Part shown: positions 17,809-26,314 of the stretch, one piece after another
Layout: each line of letters starts with the position of its first letter
Numbering within the stretch: position 1 is the first letter of the stretch
Source of the DNA: Candidatus Marinamargulisbacteria bacterium SCGC AG-343-D04
GTDB taxonomy: Bacteria; Margulisbacteria; Marinamargulisbacteria; GCA-2716485; GCA-002719695
Assembly (NCBI GenBank): GCA_003265885.1
Contig: QFBQ01000001.1
Span: forward strand, 12,430 to 76,429
DNA: 64,000 nucleotides
Direction of reading: 5' to 3'
Notes under the pieces: generated by a model
The model's database searches: none
Seen by the model: only the letters and a program-made list of their open reading frames with translations
What the model was told of the DNA's origin: nothing
Translations under genes and position numbers: made by a program

Positions 17809-18762
17809 TTATGTTTTTATAGCTCTAAACAGAGCTCTTAAAGGTGCTTGATAGCCTTCTATCGTTTTAGAACAATCCTCATTCAAGTAATCCACTAAAG
17901 ACATTCCTGTTGCCCAAGAACTAACACGTTGTTCCATTATTGATGTATATGATACATCTAAACACTCCACCGACTCAAAACCGTTTCCCTTCAACCAAGA
18001 CTTTACAACAGAAACAGACGGAATAAAAAATACATTTCTCATACTCGCATATCTACCTTCAGGGCAAAGACAAAGGTCATCCTCAGAATCATATACCAAG
18101 GTTTCAAAAATTAATTCCCCTCCTTTTTTCAAGGGCATTCCAAGCCTTTTTAAAAATAAAAAGGGATCCTTTTGATGATACAACACCCCCATACAGACAA
18201 CGATATCAAACAAAACTTTCATCTTATCACAACTTTGCCACCCTAAAGGCAAAAGCGATACCTTGGACTGCTGAAAAAGTGCTTGAAGAGATAAAAATTG
18301 AAAAAAATACTGCAACTGAGGATCAAGTCCACATACCCTTTTTGCCCCATCACCAGCAAATCTATACAAAAAATATCCATTCCCACACCCCACATCCAAA
18401 ATCACTTTATCTGAAAAATCAAAATAAGAACGTAATCGATCATATTTCATCTGACATTGCCACTCCGCATCAATACAAACATCATTCACGCAAAAAGGCC
18501 CTTTTTTCCAAGGCTTTAAATTAGAAAAATAAGACATAAAATCAAAATCTGAAGAAGGCTGTCCCTGAATAGACACTACTCCATCCTGAATAGAAAACGT
18601 TGATTCTAAAAAAGATGGAAGACGTTCTAATAACGGGAGTTGTTTACGTACATATTTATTATCCAATACTTTATAAAGCTGTTCATTTATACCCTCATGG
18701 TACGTATGTAAAAAAAACGGCCTATGATCATTAAAAAGATCTTCAATAAACGCATCAAGCAT
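17809..18762 (-). CDS. cmoB: tRNA U34 carboxymethyltransferase CmoB
   Basis: CmoB transfers a carboxymethyl group from carboxy-SAM to 5-hydroxyuridine at U34 of tRNAs for four-codon boxes. From ATG 18762 it has 317 residues, close to E. coli CmoB (323). LKPWKKGPF, then DAEW and the K(Y/W)DR segment, correspond to the family's 'PWRKGPF...DTEW..D.KWDR' region. The SAM-binding LDVGCGNGYF and MGVLYHQKDP follow. CmoA, which makes carboxy-SAM, is not in the window. A TTGATT-17-TAGACT promoter ends 6 nt before the ATG, which decides this start over a TTG two codons earlier. Confidence 0.93.
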   Translation of the reverse strand: MLDAFIEDLFNDHRPFFLHTYHEGINEQLYKVLDNKYVRKQLPLLERLPSFLESTFSIQDGVVSIQGQPSSDFDFMSYFSNLKPWKKGPFCVNDVCIDAEWQCQMKYDRLRSYFDFSDKVILDVGCGNGYFLYRFAGDGAKRVCGLDPQLQYFFQFLSLQALFQQSKVSLLPLGWQSCDKMKVLFDIVVCMGVLYHQKDPFLFLKRLGMPLKKGGELIFETLVYDSEDDLCLCPEGRYASMRNVFFIPSVSVVKSWLKGNGFESVECLDVSYTSIMEQRVSSWATGMSLVDYLNEDCSKTIEGYQAPLRALFRAIKT

Positions 18763-18768
18763 AAACAA

Positions 18769-18797
18769 AGTCTACGAAGCTAAACTAAGAAAATCAA
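18769..18797 (-). promoter_or_regulatory. promoter with leaderless geometry for cmoB
   Basis: On the minus strand: TTGATT (18797-18792), a 17-nt spacer, TAGACT (18774-18769), then 6 nt to ATG 18762. Both boxes match the sigma-70 consensus well and the spacing is ideal. The mRNA would begin at the start codon and could run on into the two tRNA genes. Confidence 0.6.
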
Positions 18798-18817
18798 TAG
18801 ACCATAAAAGAAAAGAA

Positions 18818-20167
18818 CTACAGTAACTCCATAGATTTCAATATAGAATCCGTAACACGCCTCAAAAAAGGAGTAGAGTATGCCTCATAAGCTAAAAGAG
18901 TAAAAAAAACACCATAAATAGAACAAGAAAGAGGTAACAATTTCAAAGGACTCTTGATAATCTTTTCAGGTTGCTTAACAAATTCATACGCAATCCACAA
19001 AATACCATAAACCAGGACCAATACAGACAAAACAAACAATAGTGACTGCTTCACTTCATAGAAAAACTGTATAGACTGCTGAACCAACAAAAGAGTCAAA
19101 AACGAAGTAACCCATAAGATCATTTTCTTACAACGTTTTTTAAAAAACTCATCCAACGCATCAACCATCACAAAGCGATGAGCCATCAACATAAACAAAA
19201 AAGGAAACACATACGCAATATAACGAGCAAGTTTAGTATGCCCTGAAAACGAAAAAAGAACCAAAGCAGGCAAGAATCCAGCTGCTATAACCAAATAATA
19301 ATGATTTTCTTTAAAAATAGAGACCACTTTTTTTCTAAAAAAAGAGCCTACAAACAAAAATGTATAGGGAATCAATCCAATTAATGTATATAAAGGTAAT
19401 CCATAAAAATCAAACCGAATCGTTGCTCCAGGCCTAGTAGATTTAACATATCGTCCAGTATTATCATAAATAAATTCTTTGACAAAATCCAAAGAACTTA
19501 CAGACACTTGCCCCATAAACCATGGTAAATTGATCAAAACTATCGCTAGTATCAAAAAAAGACCATCTCTAACACACAACCAAAACGATCGTCGATAAAT
19601 CACAGTCATCAAACAAATAAAAATGCCCGCCAACCCCAAACAAATAGAAAAACGACTTAAGCTTCCTATAGAAATACAAAGAAATGCCAAAAACAAATGA
19701 GTCCAACGTTTTTTATCACAATACAAGGTATAAAAACCACAAAAACCAAAAAAAGAAATGGCTGCCGGCCAGTCGTACATAGGCGTTCTCGCTAAATAAA
19801 CAGACCCTAAACATGACACATAAAAAAAGCATGTCAGCGATGATACCACTCGATTATTCCAAAATCTAAATGAAAAATAATACAGAAAAAAGCACCCTAA
19901 AACAGATACCAGCACATTAAAAAGATTCAATGCATACAAAGAGGGTCCAAAAAATTTAATAGCTATCGCCGCTGTCCATATCAGTAAAGGTCCATGAGAT
20001 TGATCATTTTCTCCTTGAAACCAATCCCAAGTCTGTGTAAATTTAAATGCAGCGTCTGACCAATTATTAATATCCCCATCCGTAATAGGGAAATAAGCAA
20101 AAGGCCATGAAAACAACACAAATGACGTTGCAAGAAGAATCCATAAGTGTCTAGTAAAGATGCTCAT
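18818..20167 (-). CDS. family 39 (ArnT/PMT-like) membrane glycosyltransferase
   Basis: A 449-residue membrane protein with about eleven helices. After the first helix comes FPITDGDINNWSDAAF, where the Asp of the first periplasmic loop corresponds to the catalytic acidic residue of GT39/GT83 enzymes ('..DE..Y...a'). QSHGPLLIW matches the 'h.P..yw' segment. Such enzymes move a sugar from a polyprenyl-phosphate donor to a lipid or protein acceptor on the outer face of the inner membrane. The donor and acceptor are unknown. It is divergent from the GT2 gene at 20262. Confidence 0.78.
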   Translation of the reverse strand: MSIFTRHLWILLATSFVLFSWPFAYFPITDGDINNWSDAAFKFTQTWDWFQGENDQSHGPLLIWTAAIAIKFFGPSLYALNLFNVLVSVLGCFFLYYFSFRFWNNRVVSSLTCFFYVSCLGSVYLARTPMYDWPAAISFFGFCGFYTLYCDKKRWTHLFLAFLCISIGSLSRFSICLGLAGIFICLMTVIYRRSFWLCVRDGLFLILAIVLINLPWFMGQVSVSSLDFVKEFIYDNTGRYVKSTRPGATIRFDFYGLPLYTLIGLIPYTFLFVGSFFRKKVVSIFKENHYYLVIAAGFLPALVLFSFSGHTKLARYIAYVFPFLFMLMAHRFVMVDALDEFFKKRCKKMILWVTSFLTLLLVQQSIQFFYEVKQSLLFVLSVLVLVYGILWIAYEFVKQPEKIIKSPLKLLPLSCSIYGVFFTLLAYEAYSTPFLRRVTDSILKSMELL

Positions 20168-20261
20168 AATGGTACTTTTAAAATAATAACATCAAAGACC
20201 CATTTGATCCATTCATTCACACAAAAATGAGGCCATGATACACTAACATGGAGATAGCCCG

Positions 20262-20993
20262 ATGATAAAAAATAAAGACCTCATTGCAAACTTTAAAGAC
20301 TCTACGCTAATCATTGTTGTCACATATAGACGAAAAAACATCATTCAGCTCTCCATAGAAAACATTCTCAACATAATCAACAAACGAAAAAACACCTATA
20401 TGGTCATTATAAATAACCATTCCTCAGAAGAGGTTAACACCTATGTACGTAGTATCGACCATCCTCAATGTGTAAACATCCAACTTCCTTTTAATTTTGG
20501 GAAAGCTCTAGCTGCAAATTTCTTTTTCAAAGATTACATATCACACAAGAATTTGCCTAAAACTATCATATCCTTAGATCCAGACACAGTCTTTAGCAAA
20601 GAAAGTTTCGAAAAATTAGTCTCTGCATCTATTAATCTGCCTCAATGCGGTATGATAGGAATGAGATACACCAAGAATAACTGTAATCCTGAGCGAAATT
20701 TGTTTTTTAAGCCTAAAAAAATAAAAAGTAACTCTAACAACATATATTCACTAAGTTGCCCATTCATGTGCACTGTAGCGGGCCCTATATTTGCTGTAGA
20801 AGGAAAAAAGATACTGAATGAATGCAACAATGAACTATTCCCCAAAAAAGTAATCAAAGTATACGGAGGAGATGACTCGGCTCTCTACAATAAACTACGA
20901 AAAAAATATATCAACGGATATCTAGAAGGCACAGAAGCTACGCATATGCACTCTGGAAACAAAACTTGTATTCCAAAAGAACTAGATCAATGA
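20262..20993 (+). CDS. family 2 glycosyltransferase
   Basis: A 243-residue GT-A protein. VTYRRKNIIQLSIENIL is the nucleotide-binding start of the fold and SLDPDTVF near residue 110 holds the DxD metal site. CTVAGPIFAVEGKKIL and YGGDDSALYNKLR match the acceptor half, with the DD pair likely catalytic. No membrane segment is present. A GGAG site lies about 8 nt before ATG 20262. The 3' end overlaps pth by 12 nt in a tail-to-tail arrangement. The sugar is unknown. Confidence 0.85.
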   Translation: MIKNKDLIANFKDSTLIIVVTYRRKNIIQLSIENILNIINKRKNTYMVIINNHSSEEVNTYVRSIDHPQCVNIQLPFNFGKALAANFFFKDYISHKNLPKTIISLDPDTVFSKESFEKLVSASINLPQCGMIGMRYTKNNCNPERNLFFKPKKIKSNSNNIYSLSCPFMCTVAGPIFAVEGKKILNECNNELFPKKVIKVYGGDDSALYNKLRKKYINGYLEGTEATHMHSGNKTCIPKELDQ

Positions 20994-21554
20994 TCTATTA
21001 TTAACGCTATTCATAGCCTCTTCAACACCCTTTAAACAAAACAGTTCAACAGCATTAGCCGCCTCTTTCAAAACAAGCCCCATTGAAGATTCCTCTTCAT
21101 CTGTAAAGCGCTGTAAAACAAAGTCTGACACCTTCATCCTAGGATGAAGAGGGCCTATTCCAATACGATATCGCGGAAAATCAGAGGTCCCCAAAACCTG
21201 AATAACAGATTTTAATCCGTTATGAGTTCCAGGCCCGCCTTTCTTACGAAACCGAGAAAATCCATAATCAATATCAAAATCATCACACATAACCAATATA
21301 TTAGAAACGTCCAATTTATAAAACTGCTTCACCAACGCCACTGCATCTCCTGACAAATTCATATAGGTCTGAGGTTTAATCAGCAAAACAGGCTTTCCAT
21401 GAATGCTTCCTTTATAGATAAGCGCTTTAAATTTTTTCTTTTCCAAGATCAAGTCAAACAGATCAATAAGTATATCCCCTACTCTAAACCCCACATTATG
21501 CCTAGTTTTCTCATAATCTTTCCCTGGATTTCCAAGACAAACAATACAGATCAT
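20982..21554 (-). CDS. pth: peptidyl-tRNA hydrolase
   Basis: Frees peptides from stalled peptidyl-tRNA. The 190-residue length is normal. LGNPGKDYEKTRHNVGF contains catalytic His19 (His20 in E. coli). KPQTYMNLSGDAV, VMCDDFDIDYG, RFRKKGGPGTHNGLKS and FPRYRIGIG are all family motifs. TATACT ends exactly 6 nt before ATG 21554, so the transcript is probably leaderless. Confidence 0.96.
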   Translation of the reverse strand: MICIVCLGNPGKDYEKTRHNVGFRVGDILIDLFDLILEKKKFKALIYKGSIHGKPVLLIKPQTYMNLSGDAVALVKQFYKLDVSNILVMCDDFDIDYGFSRFRKKGGPGTHNGLKSVIQVLGTSDFPRYRIGIGPLHPRMKVSDFVLQRFTDEEESSMGLVLKEAANAVELFCLKGVEEAMNSVNNRSLI

Positions 21555-21560
21555 AATATT

Positions 21561-21566
21561 AGTATA
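21561..21566 (-). promoter_or_regulatory. -10 box TATACT, 6 nt before pth
   Basis: On the minus strand TATACT is followed by AATATT and then ATG 21554. No good -35 box is seen at 16-18 nt. The box lies between the divergent pth and MarR-family genes, whose starts are 64 bp apart. Confidence 0.45.
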
Positions 21567-21618
21567 AATGAGAGAAAAAAAATTTGATATAATAAAAACT
21601 TAGATATAAACTAAAATT

Positions 21619-22044
21619 ATGGAAAAACCAAAACTTTTCGAATGCATCGAGCATCTCTATCAATACATAACCAAATATATAGAAAAAGAACTGACCAGTT
21701 ATCAATTCAAATCCATCAAATACTCCCATTATGAAATTATTAGATTACTTCAAGTGAGGTCCAAAATGACCATGAAAGAAATATCAAGTGTAATCTTAAA
21801 ACACAAGTCTACCGTAACCGCATTAACAAAAAAATTAGTTCAAGAAGGTTATATTGAGCAAGAAAATCACCCAAAAGATAAACGAGTTCAAGTCATTACA
21901 TTAAGCCAAAAAGGAAAAGAGTTAAAAAGTCTGATCAACTCTATCGAACAAAAACTATTATTACATCTCCATCAACAACTATCCAAACAAGAGCAAGATA
22001 TATTAATACATCATTTATCTAAACTACTTCCCGCATCTAAATAA
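21619..22044 (+). CDS. MarR-family transcriptional regulator
   Basis: A 141-residue winged-helix protein. The DNA-binding core is at about 50-105: MTMKEISSVILKHKSTVTALTKKLVQEGYIE then DKRVQVITLSQKGKEL, in which the DKR of the wing is typical of MarR proteins. Flanking helices form the dimer region. A TATAAT lies at 21588-21593, leaving a short leader of about 18 nt. It is divergent from pth and followed closely by the convergent DoxX gene. The ligand and targets are unknown; DoxX or pth could be regulated from this gap. Confidence 0.9.
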   Translation: MEKPKLFECIEHLYQYITKYIEKELTSYQFKSIKYSHYEIIRLLQVRSKMTMKEISSVILKHKSTVTALTKKLVQEGYIEQENHPKDKRVQVITLSQKGKELKSLINSIEQKLLLHLHQQLSKQEQDILIHHLSKLLPASK

Positions 22045-22047
22045 TAG

Positions 22048-22485
22048 CTAATCCTCTTCAAAAGAATGTGACTCTAGATAAGCATCAACAGAGAGTTTTC
22101 CTGATCCAAAAAATGCAAACAATATCAACAAAAAAAGAACCATAATAGATAGCTCTAACGAATCATTTGTCATTAATCCTTTTTCCAAATTAACTAAAAA
22201 GACAGCCCCAAAAAGAGCAGGGATTTGAACCAATGCCGAAATTCGAGTTAACAATCCAAATAAAAGTAAAAGTCCCCCAGCTAAATGAGCAAATGCTACA
22301 TAATGAATCACAACAAAAAACAATGATTCATATGGAAAGGTGCTCATGTAAGAGTTAATTAATTCAGGTTGAACTAGAAAGATTAGTCCTCGAAAAAAAA
22401 GCCCCATCCCAAGATAAAGCCGAACTAAATCAAAGCCTAATGATTTATTTTTTGATAATACGTTCAATTTTTTTAATAACATCAT
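22048..22485 (-). CDS. DoxX-family membrane protein
   Basis: 145 residues from ATG 22485, chosen because GGAG lies 7 nt before it. Four membrane helices are visible. The opening 'LVRLYLGMGLFFRGLIFL' and 'HYVAFAHLAGGLLLLFGLLTRISALVQIPALFGAVFL' are typical of DoxX proteins, in which the '.GGl.L..Gl.tr..a' stretch is the family core. DoxX proteins are linked to oxidative stress and quinone or thiosulphate metabolism in some bacteria, but the role here is unknown. Confidence 0.85.
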   Translation of the reverse strand: MMLLKKLNVLSKNKSLGFDLVRLYLGMGLFFRGLIFLVQPELINSYMSTFPYESLFFVVIHYVAFAHLAGGLLLLFGLLTRISALVQIPALFGAVFLVNLEKGLMTNDSLELSIMVLFLLILFAFFGSGKLSVDAYLESHSFEED

Positions 22486-22647
22486 ATCCACACTCCGAAC
22501 ACATACATACTTCCCAAAAAAACATATCCTTAAACACAAAAATCAAAACTGATTTCTGTACTAAATCAAAAAAGCTAACGCATCACTTTAATTCCTATTT
22601 AAAGAGACACTAAAAGATAATATTTAGACAAATAACAAGAAAGATTA

Positions 22648-23571
22648 TTAATGATCAAGAAATGTTTCGATAAATGAAATAGTTTTAACCACCTTGCACC
22701 CCAATTCGACATCCGAAAAATCAACTATTTGTGACGAAATAACATGTTTAAACCTAGTTAAAGCTAAGTCAAGTGCAGAAAGAGGGTCAAACTGAATGGG
22801 TGTTACCTTTCCAGCAAAATCTTTAAACACTACTTTTTGATCACACTTGTCATCGAATATCAATGTACCTGAATTTAGTGCAACAACTATTCTTCTTAAA
22901 GGTTTTTTCCTTAAATTACTCCAGTGACATGATATTGGAATATGATTTACAAGCCCCTCTAATTCAATCGACTGACCATATGTTGATTTAAATTTTCTAG
23001 ACGTTGATTGAACATTCTTAATATCCAAATCAGAAGAAAACAGTGAAAAAATCATCGCAATTTCATGAGGAGCCCATTCCCATAAAACAGAAATTTCTTC
23101 AGGGTAAGGTTTCCATTTCCCTGAAAACATATCAATTTTTTCAATATCATTCACATGTTGTGTTAGAAAATCTGAAAAAGCGTTAAATGCAGGAGAAAAT
23201 AAGAGTATATGATCAACCACAACTTTTGATTGATATTTTTTAGCTAACACGACCAATTCTTCAGCCTGTTGCACAGATAATGTCATGGGTTTTTCAATAA
23301 ATACAGGAATTTGTTTTTTTATAAATTCTTTAGCAATCTCATAGTGAACATCACTGGGGGCCGCGATAACAACCCCTTCTAAACCAGGGACAGTCAATAA
23401 TTGCTCCCAATGTCTATACAAAGTAGTGGTAGGAAATTGAGTATCTGGGAAAACTTGAGACGTGACCAGATAGTTAACATCTAAACCAGGAATATGTGCA
23501 ATTGTATCCATACACTTTTTACCCCAATATCCAAACCCAATTAACGCAACACTTACCGGTTTAATAGTCAT
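22648..23571 (-). CDS. Gfo/Idh/MocA-family sugar oxidoreductase
   Basis: 307 residues from ATG 23571, whose A overlaps the TAA stop of the epimerase gene. VALIGFGYWGKKC (about 8-20) is the NAD-binding start and VIAAPSDVHYEIAKEFIKKQIPVFIEKP (about 85-112) contains the catalytic EKP motif. WEWAPHEIAMIF near 165 matches the substrate-binding 'D.g.H.iD' helix with changes. Such enzymes oxidise or reduce nucleotide sugars. It is the last gene of the five-gene sugar cassette. Confidence 0.88.
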   Translation of the reverse strand: MTIKPVSVALIGFGYWGKKCMDTIAHIPGLDVNYLVTSQVFPDTQFPTTTLYRHWEQLLTVPGLEGVVIAAPSDVHYEIAKEFIKKQIPVFIEKPMTLSVQQAEELVVLAKKYQSKVVVDHILLFSPAFNAFSDFLTQHVNDIEKIDMFSGKWKPYPEEISVLWEWAPHEIAMIFSLFSSDLDIKNVQSTSRKFKSTYGQSIELEGLVNHIPISCHWSNLRKKPLRRIVVALNSGTLIFDDKCDQKVVFKDFAGKVTPIQFDPLSALDLALTRFKHVISSQIVDFSDVELGCKVVKTISFIETFLDH

Positions 23572-24614
23572 TAATAATCGTAATTTTCCTTTGCCCAATT
23601 AAAAAATTTTTTCAAGCCTTCGTCCAAAGAAACTGAAGGCTGAAATCCTAATTGGATTTCAGCTTTTTGAATATTAGGGCAACGACGATTGGGTTCATCT
23701 TTAGGATAAGTACTGGGATGATCAATAAGACTAAATTCCACTTCTTCCCCAATAACTTTGGAAAACATTTTTACAAGATCCTTCATTGAAATTTCAGGGG
23801 AAGGGTTTCCTATATTATATGCTTGCCGAAAAACCCCTTTAAATATAACTTTAATAAATCCTACCATTGCATCTGTAATGTAACAAAAAGTTCGAGTTTG
23901 GTTCCCATCTCCATAAACATTAAGAGGAATATTATTTAGAATATTTGAGGCAAAATTTGGAATAACTCTGTAATCCTTTTGTAGCATACCTGGCCCATAT
24001 ACATTAAAAGGTCTAATAATACTCGTATAAACTCCATATGATTCACTGAAAATATAACACAATGTTTCGCCTCCCCGTTTTCCTATATCATAACAAGAAC
24101 GAGAGCTCAAAGTAGAAACATTACCATTGTAACTTTCTAAAACTGGAATATGAACTGGATCTGGATCTCCATAAATTTCACTTGAACTAAAAAAAACAAA
24201 TTTTGCAGAATGTTTTTTAGCAAGTTCTAATAAATGTTTACTTCCAATTGTACAAGATTCAAAAGTTTGAAGAGGAAATTGTTGGTAATAAAAAGGACTA
24301 GCAATACTAGCAGCATGAATAATAACATCTATTTTTTCTTCTAACTCTAAAGGTTCGCAAACATTATGATGAATATATTGAATAGATTTACTTAGCTTTT
24401 TATTATTTCCTGTAATTGCATTGTCAACGATAATCAACTTACAAGGTTTTTTCAAATGATGTTCATTCAAATACATAAATATTTGTGAAAAATAATATCC
24501 CAAAAAACCGAGCCCCCCAGTCAAAAGAATATTTTTACCTTCAATTTCAGAATATAAATCTACTATTCTATTTGTAATATCAACTAAATCTTCATCAAAA
24601 AATAACTGTTTCAA
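23571..24614 (-). CDS. NAD-dependent nucleotide-sugar epimerase/decarboxylase (UXS-like)
   Basis: A 347-residue extended short-chain dehydrogenase. GGLGFLGYYF binds NAD, FFSSSEIYGDP contains the catalytic Ser region, and YDIGKRGGETL is the YxxxK motif. RPFNVYGPG, NQTRTFCYI and IGNP match UDP-glucuronate decarboxylases and dTDP-sugar dehydratases/epimerases. The start is TTG: GGAGG lies 7 nt before it and the TTGA overlaps the methyltransferase stop. The precise sugar cannot be read from sequence. Confidence 0.88.
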   Translation of the reverse strand: MKQLFFDEDLVDITNRIVDLYSEIEGKNILLTGGLGFLGYYFSQIFMYLNEHHLKKPCKLIIVDNAITGNNKKLSKSIQYIHHNVCEPLELEEKIDVIIHAASIASPFYYQQFPLQTFESCTIGSKHLLELAKKHSAKFVFFSSSEIYGDPDPVHIPVLESYNGNVSTLSSRSCYDIGKRGGETLCYIFSESYGVYTSIIRPFNVYGPGMLQKDYRVIPNFASNILNNIPLNVYGDGNQTRTFCYITDAMVGFIKVIFKGVFRQAYNIGNPSPEISMKDLVKMFSKVIGEEVEFSLIDHPSTYPKDEPNRRCPNIQKAEIQLGFQPSVSLDEGLKKFFNWAKENYDY

Positions 24615-25858
24615 GTTACAACCTCCAATTTGGGTAAAGGCACAATAAAATGTCCACCATTATCCAAAAAGTAACGATGATTTTCAATGATAGGTTTTGA
24701 AAAGTTCCAAGCTAGAATAATAACATAATCTGGAGACTGTTCTCGATCTTTTAAAACTGTTGAGCTAACAATAGGAATATGCATTCCCGGAGAAAACAAT
24801 CCTTGCTTCAAAGAACTATCATCAACAATATAATCAATTACATTTTCATCTATTCCAAAATGATACAACAATGTAGTCGCTTTGGCAGGAGCTCCAAAAC
24901 CAGCAATACGCTTGTTTTTAGACTTTAAATCTGAAAGTAAAGTAACAAGTTGTTGCTTTACTCCATTTATTCTATTACCAAACTGCATCAAAGTCTTATT
25001 CGATGCCAAGCCACATTGTATTTCATAATCAATACACTGCTGAACAGATAAACTCAACTTATTGGGGCCTCCAACATGTTGAACATAACAGCGGACTGAG
25101 CCTCCATGAGTATCAACCCTCTGAACATGAAAAAGTTGAAGATCTAACTGCTCTAAAAAAGGCTTTAAAGATAAAATCGTATGATAAGATGTATGTTCAT
25201 GATAAATAGTATCAAAAAGATTTTTTTCAAAAACATCAACAAAATAAGAAACCTCAAAAACAAAAACCCCATTCATTGATAAAAGATCTTTAACCCCTTG
25301 GGTAAAATCATGAAAGTCATTCAAGTGAGCATACACATTATTTGCGGTTATAAGTTTAGCTTTCCCCCTACTTTCTAATAAATATTTAGCTTGTTTAGAA
25401 TTAAAAAACAAAGACAATGTTTCAATGCCGTTAGAACTTGCTTTTTGAGCTATTTCTTCAGCTGGATCAATACCAAGTATACGACACCCCTTATTTTTAA
25501 AAAAAGATAATAAGGTTCCATCATTACTTCCAATATCAATAACTAAATCATCCGAACTTAATGCTATCATTTCAGATACATCATTAGCGTATTTCTCAAA
25601 ATGTCTAACAAAAACTGGAGATGTCCCAGAAACATACACATATTTTTCAAACAAAAGTGCCCTGTCCACAACATCGCATAATTGAATATGAAAACAAGAA
25701 TTACATTGATAAAGATCTAAAGGATAAAATTTCTGCTCTTTATGACAATTATCTTTAGAAACAAATTCATTTGCAGGGGGGGTTTCGTGTAGCTTCAATA
25801 CCAAAGATAAGTCTTTAGAGTAACATAAACAACATTTTCGTCTCTTTAAAATCCCCAT
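24611..25858 (-). CDS. sugar C-methyltransferase (TylC3/NovU type)
   Basis: 415 residues with the three-part layout of deoxysugar C-methyltransferases. An N-terminal zinc-finger domain has Cys pairs (CCLCYSKD, then QCNSCFHIQLC about 50 residues later). A SAM domain has VIDIGSNDGTLL, where most relatives have 'ieiGsNDG'. A C-terminal domain has GFGAPAKATTLL and PDYVIILAWNF. These enzymes put a methyl group on C3 of keto-deoxysugars. A C7 run on the coding strand (25776-25782) encodes Thr-Pro-Pro near residue 26, in a gene probably affecting surface sugars. Confidence 0.9.
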   Translation of the reverse strand: MGILKRRKCCLCYSKDLSLVLKLHETPPANEFVSKDNCHKEQKFYPLDLYQCNSCFHIQLCDVVDRALLFEKYVYVSGTSPVFVRHFEKYANDVSEMIALSSDDLVIDIGSNDGTLLSFFKNKGCRILGIDPAEEIAQKASSNGIETLSLFFNSKQAKYLLESRGKAKLITANNVYAHLNDFHDFTQGVKDLLSMNGVFVFEVSYFVDVFEKNLFDTIYHEHTSYHTILSLKPFLEQLDLQLFHVQRVDTHGGSVRCYVQHVGGPNKLSLSVQQCIDYEIQCGLASNKTLMQFGNRINGVKQQLVTLLSDLKSKNKRIAGFGAPAKATTLLYHFGIDENVIDYIVDDSSLKQGLFSPGMHIPIVSSTVLKDREQSPDYVIILAWNFSKPIIENHRYFLDNGGHFIVPLPKLEVVT

Positions 25859-25861
25859 ATA

Positions 25862-26281
25862 TCAAATTAATTTAACACGAACCAAATCTGATTCGTAATC
25901 TTCCTGAGTACGGGACCCTCCTCCAAATGTAAGAAATACACAATCTTCTGGAAAATACATCGCATGTTCCAGTAAAGAAGGGGTATAGAACAATTGATTA
26001 GAACAAACAGTAGTCTTAATAGGCTCCTCATTAGAATTCACTTCACGAGCATAGTAATCAATTTTTCCAGATAAAACGTAACAATAGTGCCAGTCCTTTT
26101 TATGATAATGATTAGCTCTAACAGCACCCTTCTTAGACTCAATAATTACAACACTTCCAATAGAAGGATCCATTAAAGATATCAATGATGTTATGGATCC
26201 ACGATCATCTTTAAATTGATCTCCTAAATTTACAATTGGGTTTGTCATCCAGTTTTGAGACGAATTGATATGTTTAATCAT
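25862..26281 (-). CDS. cupin, WxcM/FdtA-like sugar enzyme
   Basis: A 139-residue single-domain cupin. 'KKGAVRANHYHKKDWHYCYVLSGKI' is the cupin motif with the HxH pair and a third His. The start 'LGDQFKDDRGSIT' resembles WxcM, FdtA and RmlC-like enzymes that isomerise dTDP-keto-sugars. It is the second gene of the cassette and lies 3 bp from the C-methyltransferase. A perfect TATAAT 6 nt before ATG 26281 suggests a promoter here, so the four downstream genes may be transcribed separately from the glycosyltransferase. Confidence 0.82.
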   Translation of the reverse strand: MIKHINSSQNWMTNPIVNLGDQFKDDRGSITSLISLMDPSIGSVVIIESKKGAVRANHYHKKDWHYCYVLSGKIDYYAREVNSNEEPIKTTVCSNQLFYTPSLLEHAMYFPEDCVFLTFGGGSRTQEDYESDLVRVKLI

Positions 26282-26287
26282 GAGAAA

Positions 26288-26293
26288 ATTATA
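26288..26293 (-). promoter_or_regulatory. -10 box TATAAT, 6 nt before the cupin gene
   Basis: TATAAT on the minus strand is followed by TTTCTC and ATG 26281. It sits between the glycosyltransferase stop (26315) and the cupin start. The -35 region overlaps the end of the previous gene and is poor. Confidence 0.45.
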
Positions 26294-26314
26294 GATGAAG
26301 TCTTCTAAATTCGT

